Shown piece after piece: positions 1 through 9,112 of a stretch of DNA of 64,000 nucleotides (positions within the stretch are counted from its first letter, which is position 1; each line of letters starts with the position of its first letter). Source of the DNA: a virus. The translations under genes were made by a program, and so were the position numbers. The stretch is from IMG/VR virus record IMGVR_UViG_3300033273_000392, positions 62,001 to 126,000 of that record. One strand, written 5' to 3'. The notes below the pieces were generated by a model. The model was not told where the DNA came from and made no database searches. It saw nothing but the letters and a program-made list of their open reading frames with translations.

Positions 1-2892
1 GAAGCTTTCATTATATCTCTTTGAAGAATTAATCTTAGCGCCATATTGATATTCATCCTCGAATTGCTTTGCATAATCACTTAACGCTGAGAAATCAGAT
101 GAATCTCTTTTTACCGAGTAAGTCATCTCATACGGCGTCTTATTATCATTATAGAATCTAGAAATATCGTAAGAATAAGATCCGCTGGGGCTTACAGAAA
201 AAGCTTTATATTTTGAATCTGCTAAATCTTTAGTAGCACTAATTGTTTCTAAGTAAATGTTATCACTAGAATCTACGACTAACTTTATGTTTGAAGATAG
301 TTTAGGATTTGTTCTTAATAGGGGTTTAGATAAGTTTTCTAGTTTATAGTTCTTTTCTAAATCAAGTCTAGGCCTTAAAACATCTTCCTCTACGCCTACT
401 TCTTCAAGAAAGTTAAATTCACGTAGTTCCTTAGGATCTGAATTAATTAACTCATAACATGGAAGAGTTCCCCATAACACAGTAGAAACACCAACTAGTC
501 CTAAATCAGATGCTTCTGCAAATAGAATATCGTTATAATCGTATCCAACCTGAACAAGTAATTCTCTTGCAGAAGAAGGATTTGTCGCAACTAGTGTATG
601 AATATATGTTTTTGCGCTATTAATAATCAGAGGTTCTGGTGACCACGGTTCAGAATCTACTGTATAAAAAGTAGATCCAATTCCTATTTCGGAAGTAAAT
701 TCATATAGTTCTCCTCTGTCAGCTACTGGAGTTGAGCTAGTATGGTTTCCATAGACTATGTAAATTCTTTGACTGCCTGATATATCAGCACATGACATAA
801 ACGCGTAAAACACTGCATTACCAGTACCATCTGCTAGAACAGGAGCATTGGACGTTGGAAGTTCGAAAACTTCATGAACAATAGGACCGGATACATTTTG
901 ATCTGTAATATCTCCATCTGCATTTACGCCAATGTATACTGTTTCTTCTTCGCCGTAAGTTGCTATATAGTGAGTATCGTTATCTACGCCAATTGCTATA
1001 TTTTCAGTAATAGAAAATAATGCACTAGGAAGTACCGGGTGTGGATAATATATAGTAAGTCCATATTTTGCAATTTCGTCTAGTGTCCAGTTAGGTAAAC
1101 CCAAATGCTTCTGATATCTAAAAACCTGGACATCTTTATATCTAATTCGGTATTCATTAGCATCATCATATAAATCTTGTGGAAGTGTAGATACTTCAGG
1201 AGCAACTACCTTATATTGAACTTCAACAGTTCCATACCAACTTGCAGGAATAATGTAAACGTTTATCTCATAAGGATAGTTAAATTCTAAGCCTGCCTTT
1301 CTATCTCCTCTTGCTCTCCATGCTGCACCATCTTCTAAATAATCGGTATTAAACTCCCAGTATATACCTTCTCTATCAGTAAGAAATCCAGAAGCTAAAT
1401 CACTATTAATAGAGTACTCGGCGCCTACAGATGTAGTGTATATTGGTATTTGTCTTTGCGCAATTTCATAGATGGTAAGATCTTCGTCTACTTCATTTGC
1501 ATAAAATATAGTATAGCTAGGCGCTGGAGACCCTGGTGTAAAATAGAGCTGTATTTCAACATGATCTAGACCCCTGTAAAGGGTGTTTGACTTAATAAAC
1601 AAGCCGCTTTGTGAATCACAATTAAACGTGTTGTAAATTCCTTGTGAAAAAGAAGCCGTTTGAATATTTATAAGAAGATCTAAAATATTAGCAGTAGATC
1701 CAATAACTAAATCATAATTAGGATTTATACCTTTCCATAAAAAGCCCGGTGAATTTGTAGTAAAATCAAATATAAACTTTTGATATGGATTCGAACCATA
1801 CGCTGCATACTCAGCTCTAGTAAGCTCCCAATACTCTGGAATAACATTTGAAGGAAGGTCAATCTGACTAACAAATATTTCTTCCTGTGCAACAGCCAAT
1901 TCCTCAATAGACGTATATTCCCCAGACGATGGTATTATATAGTAAACTCTAATATTAGAATCGATATTTCCACAATACCCCTGTAATGTAGGCCCATCTT
2001 CAGAAAAATATACATCAAAAAAACCTACATCACCAGCGGGCGCTTCTATGATTGGACAAACATACTCTGTATTATCCCAACTAGAAGATGACGACAATGG
2101 ATTAGATAAAAGCCTATAAAAATCCAAAGAAGAAACGTCGCTAATATCGGAATATCTTTGTTCAGAAATATATGTACCGGAATAGGGATCAAACGGATCA
2201 AGCGGATTACTTGTTGAAACGGAATATAAAGGAAGCTGTAAGTTTACTATATCTTCTAGCGACGCGAAGGCTGACACTCCGTTTAAAAGTGGATATCTAA
2301 CACTAGTAAATGGAGCTTGAACCTTAGTAGGGTCACACAGGGTTGACGGATTTACATCGTCATCGTTAAAATACCAAAGAACATTGAATAAACCATACCC
2401 TACATTAGTACATGTCTTTTCAGCAGGACCATATATTGGTTCTTGTGTACTTAAACCTCCACCACTTCCCGGCTGAAAACCAATAATATCAAGCTCCCAT
2501 AAACCAGTGGCATAAATAGGATCAATACCCTCTGCTAGATCAGGCCTATAGCTATAAACAGTAGGAGATGAATTAGGATACGTATAATCAGCACTATTTC
2601 CAGGAGCAGGCGGAATAGCATACGGCAGTACTGGAAAACGACCCTCGGAATACCAGCCAGTCTCTAAAAGTGAACTTGAAGATGTAGATCCAGCATAAAG
2701 TGCAACATTATTATTTACAAGATATTCTAGTGTTGTAACACCATTAGGATTAGAGAAATCCGGATTATAATATGCAGTAACTTGGCCTGCGAGTGGGAAT
2801 GTGTTTAGAACCGATAGGCTCAACTCCCCGGGCAAAGTCCTAGGCTTAAACCAAAGCTGTATTGTAGCAACGTAGATTTGTAAATCTGCCAT
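1..2892 (-). CDS. Large virion structural protein, C-terminus cut by window edge
   Basis: An uninterrupted minus-strand frame of 964 codons starts at the ATG at 2892 (MADLQIYVATIQLWF) and runs off the left edge, so the stop is not visible. The protein is rich in Ser, Thr, Tyr, Asn and Pro with many short beta-prone stretches and few charged runs, as in tail or baseplate-peripheral proteins. I do not recognise a named domain. It is the last visible gene of the baseplate operon and follows another very long structural gene. A hairpin and a GATATATA box lie in the 54-base gap upstream, so it may have its own promoter. Assignment as structural comes from position and composition. Confidence 0.75.
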   Translation of the reverse strand, partial: MADLQIYVATIQLWFKPRTLPGELSLSVLNTFPLAGQVTAYYNPDFSNPNGVTTLEYLVNNNVALYAGSTSSSSLLETGWYSEGRFPVLPYAIPPAPGNSADYTYPNSSPTVYSYRPDLAEGIDPIYATGLWELDIIGFQPGSGGGLSTQEPIYGPAEKTCTNVGYGLFNVLWYFNDDDVNPSTLCDPTKVQAPFTSVRYPLLNGVSAFASLEDIVNLQLPLYSVSTSNPLDPFDPYSGTYISEQRYSDISDVSSLDFYRLLSNPLSSSSSWDNTEYVCPIIEAPAGDVGFFDVYFSEDGPTLQGYCGNIDSNIRVYYIIPSSGEYTSIEELAVAQEEIFVSQIDLPSNVIPEYWELTRAEYAAYGSNPYQKFIFDFTTNSPGFLWKGINPNYDLVIGSTANILDLLINIQTASFSQGIYNTFNCDSQSGLFIKSNTLYRGLDHVEIQLYFTPGSPAPSYTIFYANEVDEDLTIYEIAQRQIPIYTTSVGAEYSINSDLASGFLTDREGIYWEFNTDYLEDGAAWRARGDRKAGLEFNYPYEINVYIIPASWYGTVEVQYKVVAPEVSTLPQDLYDDANEYRIRYKDVQVFRYQKHLGLPNWTLDEIAKYGLTIYYPHPVLPSALFSITENIAIGVDNDTHYIATYGEEETVYIGVNADGDITDQNVSGPIVHEVFELPTSNAPVLADGTGNAVFYAFMSCADISGSQRIYIVYGNHTSSTPVADRGELYEFTSEIGIGSTFYTVDSEPWSPEPLIINSAKTYIHTLVATNPSSARELLVQVGYDYNDILFAEASDLGLVGVSTVLWGTLPCYELINSDPKELREFNFLEEVGVEEDVLRPRLDLEKNYKLENLSKPLLRTNPKLSSNIKLVVDSSDNIYLETISATKDLADSKYKAFSVSPSGSYSYDISRFYNDNKTPYEMTYSVKRDSSDFSALSDYAKQFEDEYQYGAKINSSKRYNESF

Positions 2893-2897
2893 ATATT

Positions 2898-2941
2898 AAG
2901 AGGGTATTTTACTATACTTTATCTAAGTATATATCCCTCTT
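2898..2941 (-). promoter_or_regulatory. Intergenic hairpin with embedded GATATATA box
   Basis: AAGAGGG (2898-2904) pairs with CCCTCTT (2935-2941), extended by a few A-T pairs with one bulge, around an AT-rich loop. The octamer GATATATA on the minus strand is at 2935-2928, 35 bases before the ATG at 2892. There is no T-run after the stem, so this is not a classical terminator; it could be a processing site combined with a late promoter. Confidence 0.4.
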
Positions 2942-2946
2942 GAATA

Positions 2947-5900
2947 TCACGAAGATAGCTGTGCAGCCCTAACAGAGCTTTGATTTGAACCTTCAGCTTT
3001 GTACTTTGCGAACACCTCAATGTCAAACGAGAATTGATCGTCAGAAGAATCAAAAATATCTATACCGATTCTTTTTGCGTATGTTAGGTTCGAAACATTT
3101 CTAGACATAATTCCAGCTACTCTTCCAATATCAGATGCCGGAGTATTTCCACTAAAGTCAGTCATTCTATACTGAAATACCACGTCAATTGAAACTGCAT
3201 TATTCTCTCCGTTATTAATAGACTTAACGCCAAACTTATTGTCTCCATTAACAGATAAGTAATCCGTTCTAGTTGGTGAAAGGAATAAGAATGATCCACA
3301 TGACTTACCACCTAATAGATATTGGTCATTAGCGTCAAACGACATTTTAATAGATCTTCCACCTAGTGAACTCTCAGATCTATATGCCATTTGCGTCTTT
3401 CCTCTATTTTCATTAGATTGTAGATTAGCAGTTACAGGCATGCTATAAATCATCTCATTTACTAGAGTTTGAACCTGTCCGCTCATATTAGATACTAAAA
3501 CATTATTAGTTCCTAAGTTTGAAACGTAAGAACTGTAAAGAGTACTCACATCCGGGTGATCTTTGTGTATGAACAAAGAAGTATCATATTCTTCAGCAGA
3601 AATAGCATTAGTAACATCAACAACTAAATCTGAATATGATTCACTTAAAACGTATTCACCTACAAAACCAGCAGGAAGCTGTCCGGCATCCGAAAGATCT
3701 ACAAATCTTTGTCTTCCAAACGTACCAGACCATATATATGATGACGTGCCAGCGTCTCCAGAAACAGTAAGCAAATCTGCGCTTGCTCCACCAAACGTAG
3801 AATATGATAGAGCGTGTTCGTAATCAGAGAAATCACCCGATGCTGCATCAGTATTAACCGCACTGGCATTGTATAAAGAATCTGTGTTAGATACATCCAT
3901 GAATCTAGAGTAAATAAACTGACCTCTTTTCTGAGCAGATTGATATGGAGCCTGTTGATTAAATTCTAAACTATCTTCTGAAGAAATAGTCTGATATTGT
4001 ATAGGCACTAAATCATATTTAGCCTCGGTTGTGTAATACGTGTCGTCTGCTATATTAATAGGAATAATTCCAGATGGATCAGCACCAAACCCATTAGAAT
4101 TTGAAGTAGACTTGTATGTCGGTAAGGTTCTATCTCCTGATATTCTAGCCTTTAACTCTAGTGTAGTTGCATTAGTATTTTCAAGCATTAGCTTAAACGT
4201 TTTAGTTACAATATGTCCCTTTTTAACGCTTAGCTCGGCAACCTCATCAACATAATATCCTGCAAATATTTGGTTATTGGTATTCTTGTTAATAGTGGTA
4301 AACGTACCATCTTCATTGACAAGCTTAACCATAAGCTCACCCTTAACATCATTAATCTTTTCTTGAAGAGATGCAATTTGATTTTGAAGGTCTGCTAGTT
4401 TATCAAACAATGAAATAGGATTTTGCTCAGGAGATAAGAATCCTGATGCAATAGAAGTTGCATTATGCGTATAGTACTTTTCATTAACCGTAAACGAGTC
4501 ATCAACATGAGTGTAAACGCCTCTAGAATCAAGTTCTTCTAGAAGCTCAACCTTGGCTAACTGATTTACATTAGCATCTAAAATAGAGCTTATGTCTACG
4601 GTATCTAGATCTCCGTCTGGGAAAGAAACTCTAATAACGCTTGACCAATCTGACATTTTAGGGTTTCCAGGCCACCCTGCTTCTGAAATAGATTTAACTC
4701 TAATTTCAACCATTTCACCCGACTGAATAGGAATCTCTAGTTGGTTAAAATTAACAACTTGGCCGTCTTCAACTGCAGTATCTGCCCAGAAAAACTTACC
4801 GGTACCTTTATCTCTAAGTCTAGATCTAACCGGTGTTTCTATTTGGTTCCAATTAGAAAATATACCAGTTTTTTCAGATCCGTTATCGTTAAAGTTAATC
4901 TGTGAAACTTGAGCTGCATCTCCAGCAGTAGACAAGTATCTATACTGAATGATGAACTTAATAACGTTTTGTGGAATAGTCTCCGCAACTAGTTTAGCTT
5001 CTGGAATAGACCAGAAACCCCTAATCCTATACTTAGGCGCAACTGCAACCGAGGCAGCATCTGAAGATATAGCAGAAATTTCGTTTACGATAGATGAGTA
5101 CAATTTAACCTCAGCTGCTCTTTCGTTAGAAAGCGAAGCTAATTCGTTTTTATCTCTATCTCTTTCAATTACAGACTTATACTTTTTACTCGCTAATACA
5201 GACCTCTTCTTAGATATAGTATCATCTAATTTCTTAATAGACTCTTGTGCAGATATCTTATCAGAATTCAGCTTCTTAACAGTAGACGTAGTAGAATTCT
5301 GTGTTAGATGTGTATTAATCTGAACAACCTGGAAGTTTTCTTCTAATAGAGTAGGTGCATCTGGAGCAACTCCGTAGACTGAAGGTGGAATGTTATCTTC
5401 CTTTAAAGACCTTATAAATTGTCCAAAGTCAGCTACGTTCTGCTTATAATAATCAGAAAGTCCTATTTTGTTTCCATCTTCATCAGTGTACGTAAGTTCA
5501 TTGCTGTAAATAGAAACACCAGGAGACCAGTTTTCTGCTAAAATCTTAGAATTAGGATCGATCGGCTTTAAGAAAACAACAAATCTTTCGTCAAATCCAA
5601 CATTAATTTCTACAGAAACTGAAGAATCGTTAGACTTGTAAATCGATAATGAATCAACCCCAATTTTTACAGACTCATATCCTTCTATTTTATCAAGTTC
5701 AACTTGTCTAGTTTCAGGATAGATGTTCTTAATCTTATACTTAGTGTTCTTAAGCTGGCTATTAATCATAAGCTCATCGCCAATCTTTAAGAACTCGGTC
5801 TCAGATAAATCGTTATCTGCGTTAGTATAAGTAAGCTTGTCTAATGTATATAGTTTTACGCTTTGTCTTGTGTTTTCACCTTCAACAACTACGTCTTTTT

Positions 5901-6564
5901 GTGCAGAAGTAATAGAAGTCACGTCAAATTTACCATAGTACTCGGTATTTCTATATGGCATATCGCGTACCTCTTCATCTAAAAAGAATGGTATGTTATT
6001 CACGGATAGATCCGCAACTAAGTCGTTATATGATATTGCGTCAACTCCTTTGTAGTTATCATCAAAATGTAATACAGCATTATCTACAGATCCGTCAAAT
6101 ATAATACGCTTAACAAGAACACGTTCGGTATCTGTAGGAATCTGTCCACTAACATCAAAGCTTACAGTAAGAAGTGGTGTTAGGAAGTCCTCGAAGAAGT
6201 AGTTAGGCTTTACATCAAACTCAACAGGCCTATTAACATTTGTTAAATCACTGGCTGGTGTTTTTAAGCTTGATTTTAGTATATTCTGAAAGGACCCATC
6301 TGCTAATCTAACTTTAGCAGTGCCTTTAGATAAACCTGCTAATGCCTTAAAGTTTGCATCTAACCTAGTTAACTCACGATTCATATACCCAAATGATGGG
6401 ATATAAACAGTCTTTGTATTTCCGCTTTCATCAATGATGTCTAGGGGTACAGTCTGTCTATCAGATGTGACAGCCTCATTAATGCGATCAAATGAATTGA
6501 GTGTGTTCGCATTAATCTCTAAAAACTGTTTTATGATCGTAGAAAATGAGTTATTAGTTTTCAT
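2947..6564 (-). CDS. Large tail/baseplate structural protein with FN3-like region and coiled coils
   Basis: This protein of 1205 residues begins MKTNNSFSTIIKQFLEIN. Its middle holds two predicted coiled-coil segments, one around residues 425-490 rich in Lys, Glu, Ser and Leu, and one around 725-750 (LADLQNQIASLQEKINDV). Between them a beta-rich part with Trp and Tyr residues resembles fibronectin type III modules of tail proteins. The C-terminal third is beta-rich and low in charge. It lies one base from its upstream neighbour, consistent with co-translation in the baseplate operon. No specific T4 homologue is recognised. A peripheral baseplate or fibre-attachment role is inferred from size and neighbourhood. 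Confidence 0.8.
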   Translation of the reverse strand: MKTNNSFSTIIKQFLEINANTLNSFDRINEAVTSDRQTVPLDIIDESGNTKTVYIPSFGYMNRELTRLDANFKALAGLSKGTAKVRLADGSFQNILKSSLKTPASDLTNVNRPVEFDVKPNYFFEDFLTPLLTVSFDVSGQIPTDTERVLVKRIIFDGSVDNAVLHFDDNYKGVDAISYNDLVADLSVNNIPFFLDEEVRDMPYRNTEYYGKFDVTSITSAQKDVVVEGENTRQSVKLYTLDKLTYTNADNDLSETEFLKIGDELMINSQLKNTKYKIKNIYPETRQVELDKIEGYESVKIGVDSLSIYKSNDSSVSVEINVGFDERFVVFLKPIDPNSKILAENWSPGVSIYSNELTYTDEDGNKIGLSDYYKQNVADFGQFIRSLKEDNIPPSVYGVAPDAPTLLEENFQVVQINTHLTQNSTTSTVKKLNSDKISAQESIKKLDDTISKKRSVLASKKYKSVIERDRDKNELASLSNERAAEVKLYSSIVNEISAISSDAASVAVAPKYRIRGFWSIPEAKLVAETIPQNVIKFIIQYRYLSTAGDAAQVSQINFNDNGSEKTGIFSNWNQIETPVRSRLRDKGTGKFFWADTAVEDGQVVNFNQLEIPIQSGEMVEIRVKSISEAGWPGNPKMSDWSSVIRVSFPDGDLDTVDISSILDANVNQLAKVELLEELDSRGVYTHVDDSFTVNEKYYTHNATSIASGFLSPEQNPISLFDKLADLQNQIASLQEKINDVKGELMVKLVNEDGTFTTINKNTNNQIFAGYYVDEVAELSVKKGHIVTKTFKLMLENTNATTLELKARISGDRTLPTYKSTSNSNGFGADPSGIIPINIADDTYYTTEAKYDLVPIQYQTISSEDSLEFNQQAPYQSAQKRGQFIYSRFMDVSNTDSLYNASAVNTDAASGDFSDYEHALSYSTFGGASADLLTVSGDAGTSSYIWSGTFGRQRFVDLSDAGQLPAGFVGEYVLSESYSDLVVDVTNAISAEEYDTSLFIHKDHPDVSTLYSSYVSNLGTNNVLVSNMSGQVQTLVNEMIYSMPVTANLQSNENRGKTQMAYRSESSLGGRSIKMSFDANDQYLLGGKSCGSFLFLSPTRTDYLSVNGDNKFGVKSINNGENNAVSIDVVFQYRMTDFSGNTPASDIGRVAGIMSRNVSNLTYAKRIGIDIFDSSDDQFSFDIEVFAKYKAEGSNQSSVRAAQLSS

Positions 6565-6565
6565 G

Positions 6566-8515
6566 TTATCTTAAGATATCCACTTCAAAGGTATAATTAA
6601 TTGGGTCCATACATACTATTTCTAGGTATGGTCTAGTTGACAATAGTTCAGAAGGCGATAGTTCAGCTATAATTACATCAAAACCATTTTTAGCTCTAGT
6701 TCTTATGATGATATCATTGCCGTTCATATCTATAGTCTCAAATGAGATTTTTAGAACATGACCTTCTTTCCATTGGAATGAATTATCGTCAACATATATA
6801 TTTAGATCAGAATTAGGGTTACTTGTGAATAGATTCTGTAAACTCAGTCTATTTGTAAATGACTTTAATTGAGTCCATATACCATACTGAGTAGTTCCAG
6901 ATCCTGAGTTACCTGCATCAAATGGTTCAGACGCAGTTATCATAGAAGATCTAGAAGCATTATTAATATCCCATAGGTATGCGATATTCTTTGTGTAACC
7001 TAAAACTGAGTTGTTTACTTTAATCTTTCCAGGAACGCTCTTATCCACTTCAGTTCCCATTCCGTTGAATATAACATCAGTATTATACTGAAGCTCTACT
7101 GGAATTGTTCCATCAATAAGAGAGTTCATCTTATCATGTGCCTTTGTTATAAGCTTTAAAAGAGAATCAGAATCTTGTAACTGTATAGCTGCGTTTTCAA
7201 ACGATTGTTCTAAATCAGCAAGCCTTAATATAATTTCATCATATTCTTCACTTGCCAAAACTAATTTTTCAAGTTCCTCCATTCTGTCAGCAAGATCAGA
7301 ATATCTCTTATTAGCTCTTAAGAGCGTATCAGCCGCATTTTCTAGGATTGTACTAGTATCTAAGAACATATCCATAGAGAACGTGGTAAAGTCGTTTATA
7401 TTAGTTTCAACTCCAACATTATCTAAAGAAGTATTAAACTTTATGTTTAGCTTTAAAGAAAAAGCATTTCCGTTTAGTCCAGTTACTTCATTTGGCTTAA
7501 ACTTAATCTGTTCATGTATTCTAGATCCAGATCCAGTTGTTCCCTCGATATTATCGAGTATCATTATGCCATATAAATTAGTAGCTCTATTTTCCGGGTT
7601 TGATACACTAAATAAGTCATAGTATACTAACACTGCGTTAAATCTAAAATTGCTTCCCTTTTTTGAAAAGTCTACAAAATTAGAAACTTCTGAATCATTA
7701 ACGATTCCATGATATGACATTTCATTAAAGTCAATATGAACTGCTTCAGTATTGTTTTTATCTATATCGTAAAACGCACCACCGTCATTTCCATCTACAA
7801 GACTATTAAGATCTAAATTAGGATCTGGGTGTGTTTGTCCATCTCTTCCCTCTAGAAATTCGCCAGCATACATTCTGTTGGCGCTATTGTTATATGGCCT
7901 TTGCTTGAACAGTACGGTTGGTGTATTACCTACTGAAGAAGGTACGTTTATATAGACCTCGTGGTAAGTATTACCATTATATGCTATATCGTTCTCAGCG
8001 TCAATGCTACCTAAATATTTTACTACTCTTTCATAATTTTGCCCAGTCTGTGTAGAATCAACAGACTCTGTATAATGGTCAGCCGTTACTGATTCTGTTG
8101 AATCACTTGCTTTAAATCTAATAGCTCCTGTTTTTGCAAGCCACTTAAAAAATATCTTTTCAGCATCGCTTTGTAAAAGAACCGAATCGAAATCGTCATC
8201 TTGTAAAATTAGCTCTTCTAAGTTTAGCGCGTAGTTTTGAAGAGTCTTAGCAAACTGTACATTAGACTCTGTAATTGTAGGAGGATTGTATACTGCACCA
8301 GATGCCTCTAAAAAGTTTCCAGCAAAGTCAATCGTGTTTAATCCATTTAGAGTAGAGCTATCAGTAAAATCAGGCAAATCTAAAAGGGCATACTTAGTAA
8401 AGTCAAATTTTAAATCAGGATTATTAAAGGCACGGGTAATATCTCTTGCAGCAGATGCAAAAGCATACATAGTCCCGCCCCGAGCCTGAGGTATTCTTAT
8501 TAAAGATGTTGCCAT
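6566..8515 (-). CDS. Tail/baseplate structural protein with central coiled coil
   Basis: A 649-residue protein starting MATSLIRIPQARGGTMYAF. A heptad-rich coiled coil lies around residues 385-455 (ADRMEELEKLVLASEEYD region), flanked by beta-rich domains. This layout is common in baseplate-attached fibre or connector proteins that trimerise. It is tightly spaced with its neighbours (1 base to the next gene, 15 bases from the previous one). I do not recognise a named family. Structural function is inferred from the operon and composition. Confidence 0.78.
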   Translation of the reverse strand: MATSLIRIPQARGGTMYAFASAARDITRAFNNPDLKFDFTKYALLDLPDFTDSSTLNGLNTIDFAGNFLEASGAVYNPPTITESNVQFAKTLQNYALNLEELILQDDDFDSVLLQSDAEKIFFKWLAKTGAIRFKASDSTESVTADHYTESVDSTQTGQNYERVVKYLGSIDAENDIAYNGNTYHEVYINVPSSVGNTPTVLFKQRPYNNSANRMYAGEFLEGRDGQTHPDPNLDLNSLVDGNDGGAFYDIDKNNTEAVHIDFNEMSYHGIVNDSEVSNFVDFSKKGSNFRFNAVLVYYDLFSVSNPENRATNLYGIMILDNIEGTTGSGSRIHEQIKFKPNEVTGLNGNAFSLKLNIKFNTSLDNVGVETNINDFTTFSMDMFLDTSTILENAADTLLRANKRYSDLADRMEELEKLVLASEEYDEIILRLADLEQSFENAAIQLQDSDSLLKLITKAHDKMNSLIDGTIPVELQYNTDVIFNGMGTEVDKSVPGKIKVNNSVLGYTKNIAYLWDINNASRSSMITASEPFDAGNSGSGTTQYGIWTQLKSFTNRLSLQNLFTSNPNSDLNIYVDDNSFQWKEGHVLKISFETIDMNGNDIIIRTRAKNGFDVIIAELSPSELLSTRPYLEIVCMDPINYTFEVDILR

Positions 8516-8530
8516 TTAAGCCTAGTATGA

Positions 8531-9103
8531 TTACAGTGTTATATTAGCGCCAACATGCGCGACAATGTACCACTTAGATCCAAAGAATCTTAGAGTAATA
8601 TTAGAGTTTCTATTAGGAAGAGTTACAAGCTGCGCTCCGATGTTTCCTGTGTTAGTATTCAATGCGATCTGTGCCGCAGATTCACTAATAATAGTAACCT
8701 CTTGTCCGTCTAGTCCATTTGGTAAACTAAAGTCAGCATTGACAATATATGTTGCTGCCTCAATAGAAACGATTGCATTATTAAGTGTATTTAAAGGAGC
8801 TACTGCACTTCCAACAACGCCACTTTTTCTTATGGTAGATGCAAGTATAACACCGCTGTTAAAAACAGACTGTACACCAAAAGTAGCAGTAGTAGAATTT
8901 AGTGTTGCAATCTGAGTGCCTCCGGCAACTATACTAGCAGCTTCCGTTGTAATAGACGAAAGTCCAGTGATATTAGCAGCGATAGGATCTAAAATATCAA
9001 TAACGTTTGCCAAATCGTCGTTTAGTGCAGAAAAGTTATTGTTTATAGTGATCCTTGATGAAGACAAGGAATCTGTCCCTTGGATTTCTGTAATGTTAGC
9101 CAT
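8531..9103 (-). CDS. Short tail-fibre-like structural protein
   Basis: A 190-residue protein beginning MANITEIQGTDSLSSSRITIN. The opening, in which a short helix with Asn-Asn-Asn-Phe is followed by repeated Asp, Asn and Ile, is typical of phage proteins that attach to or form short fibres (the 'SRxxINxNFxxLN' type of N-terminus). The rest is beta-rich with Ala, Thr and Ser repeats. The final part (NSNITLRFFGSKWYIVAHV) reads like the C-terminal strand of a trimeric fibre domain. It lies between two large baseplate genes. The specific role is unknown. Confidence 0.75.
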   Translation of the reverse strand: MANITEIQGTDSLSSSRITINNNFSALNDDLANVIDILDPIAANITGLSSITTEAASIVAGGTQIATLNSTTATFGVQSVFNSGVILASTIRKSGVVGSAVAPLNTLNNAIVSIEAATYIVNADFSLPNGLDGQEVTIISESAAQIALNTNTGNIGAQLVTLPNRNSNITLRFFGSKWYIVAHVGANITL

Positions 9104-9112
9104 CTCTTGTTG

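Noticed and set aside
1725-1907. Short minus-strand frame near the left end
   Set aside because: It lies within, and out of frame with, the long structural gene covering 1-2892.
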